From Chamaelirium japonicum (Eukaryota; Streptophyta; Magnoliopsida; Liliales; Melanthiaceae), in the NCBI GenBank assembly GCA_947650365.1, contig OX393557.1, positions 6,077,284 to 6,141,283 of the forward strand: a DNA stretch of 64,000 nucleotides, in the 5' to 3' direction. The notes under the pieces are model-generated. The model was not told where the DNA came from. It did not search any database and saw only the letters and a list, made by a program, of their open reading frames with translations. Numbering within the stretch: position 1 is the first letter of the stretch; every line of letters begins with the position of its first letter. Below, piece after piece: positions 63,548 through 64,000 of the stretch. A program made the position numbers and the translations under genes.

Positions 63548-64000
63548 TTCAATTTATCAAAACATAAAACATGATGCACAAATATGTAATTTCTGCAAGT
63601 GGCAACTGATCCAACACTCACAAGAAAAGAGATGCTGGATACATATCATAAATATCTTGATTTGCTTAATAGATCTATGAAAAACCCACAATTGCTACCA
63701 ATTATATTTTGAAATTAAGAAAATTTTCTTATTTGAGATTCTTCTATTCCATATATTGGATAGTACATAATCTGCTCCTAAGAGATGAATTAGTAACATA
63801 TCACTCACACTGGCATATCTACTAGGTGTGGGTAGACAAGTATTGTGCAGAATTTTATTGAGGATCTAATCTCTTTGCGTAGATGTGGGCTTCTCATAAC
63901 TTCAAGTAAATCAGAATCATTTCAGATTTGAGTTCATTTTGAAATTGCATCACGAAAGTGAGGAAAGAAACCTAATAACGATTGTAGGAGTTGCTTACTA
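63548..64000. other. Window end, nothing recognised
   Basis: AT-rich sequence, probably intron or spacer. Confidence 0.4.

Overview
This is nuclear DNA from a flowering plant, not a bacterium or organelle. The genes are split by GT-AG introns and encode plant-type proteins: a chloroplast-lumen FKBP, a plant coproporphyrinogen oxidase and a plant-type hAT transposase. Most of the sequence is layered transposable elements, long (AT)n, (CT)n and (GA)n arrays and homopolymer runs. Introns up to 10 kb filled with transposons suggest a TE-rich woody angiosperm, perhaps a magnoliid or early-diverging eudicot; I cannot name the species. No rRNA, tRNA or CRISPR array was recognised. || Layout. 1-9.1 kb: diverged repeats and a 2.55-kb solo LTR on the minus strand. 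9.15-14.90 kb: a complete but decayed Ty1/copia element with two LTRs, a tRNA-Met-type primer site and a broken polyprotein. 15-19.4 kb: small repeats and the first part of a second copia relic. 19.445-26.037 kb: a 6.6-kb hAT-type insertion with perfect 8-bp target duplications that splits this copia reverse transcriptase in frame. It contains a smaller hAT MITE, a tandem segmental duplication, a candidate Helitron end and a chain of foldback elements each bordered by long (AT)n arrays. 26.05-27.5 kb: the rest of the second copia. || 31.1-38.25 kb, plus strand: an apparently intact five-exon gene for thylakoid-lumen FKBP13 (225 aa), with a (CT)n microsatellite directly at its first splice donor and a 1.09-kb hAT-like element in its last intron. 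38.58-39.58 kb: an almost perfect 1-kb inverted repeat between two convergent genes, followed by a small Helitron-like element. 40.5-56.6 kb, minus strand: a small plant membrane-protein gene (202 aa) of three exons and two giant introns. Intron 2 holds a fragment of a MYBS3/KUA1-like gene and a 3,989-bp hAT element with perfect target duplications and a full-length four-exon transposase carrying one nonsense codon. Intron 1 holds a second copy of the 2.6-kb solo LTR. 58.2-59.1 kb: a LINE relic. 59.3-62.5 kb, minus strand: coproporphyrinogen III oxidase exons, four in correct order and one earlier exon displaced 2.2 kb downstream. 63.2-63.5 kb: an unrecognised membrane-protein exon whose splice junction has been copied as an inverted repeat, giving a miRNA-like hairpin. 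|| The strongest unifying pattern is a set of hAT-type insertions (three with exact and one with near-exact 8-bp target duplications, a fifth without), each having its own short motif iterated near both ends: GACTCG, ACCCG, CGAAATATTTCG, GGGTTGCTCGGGTTCG and GACTAGTC. A second theme is repeated formation of foldbacks, several of them sitting inside (AT)n arrays.
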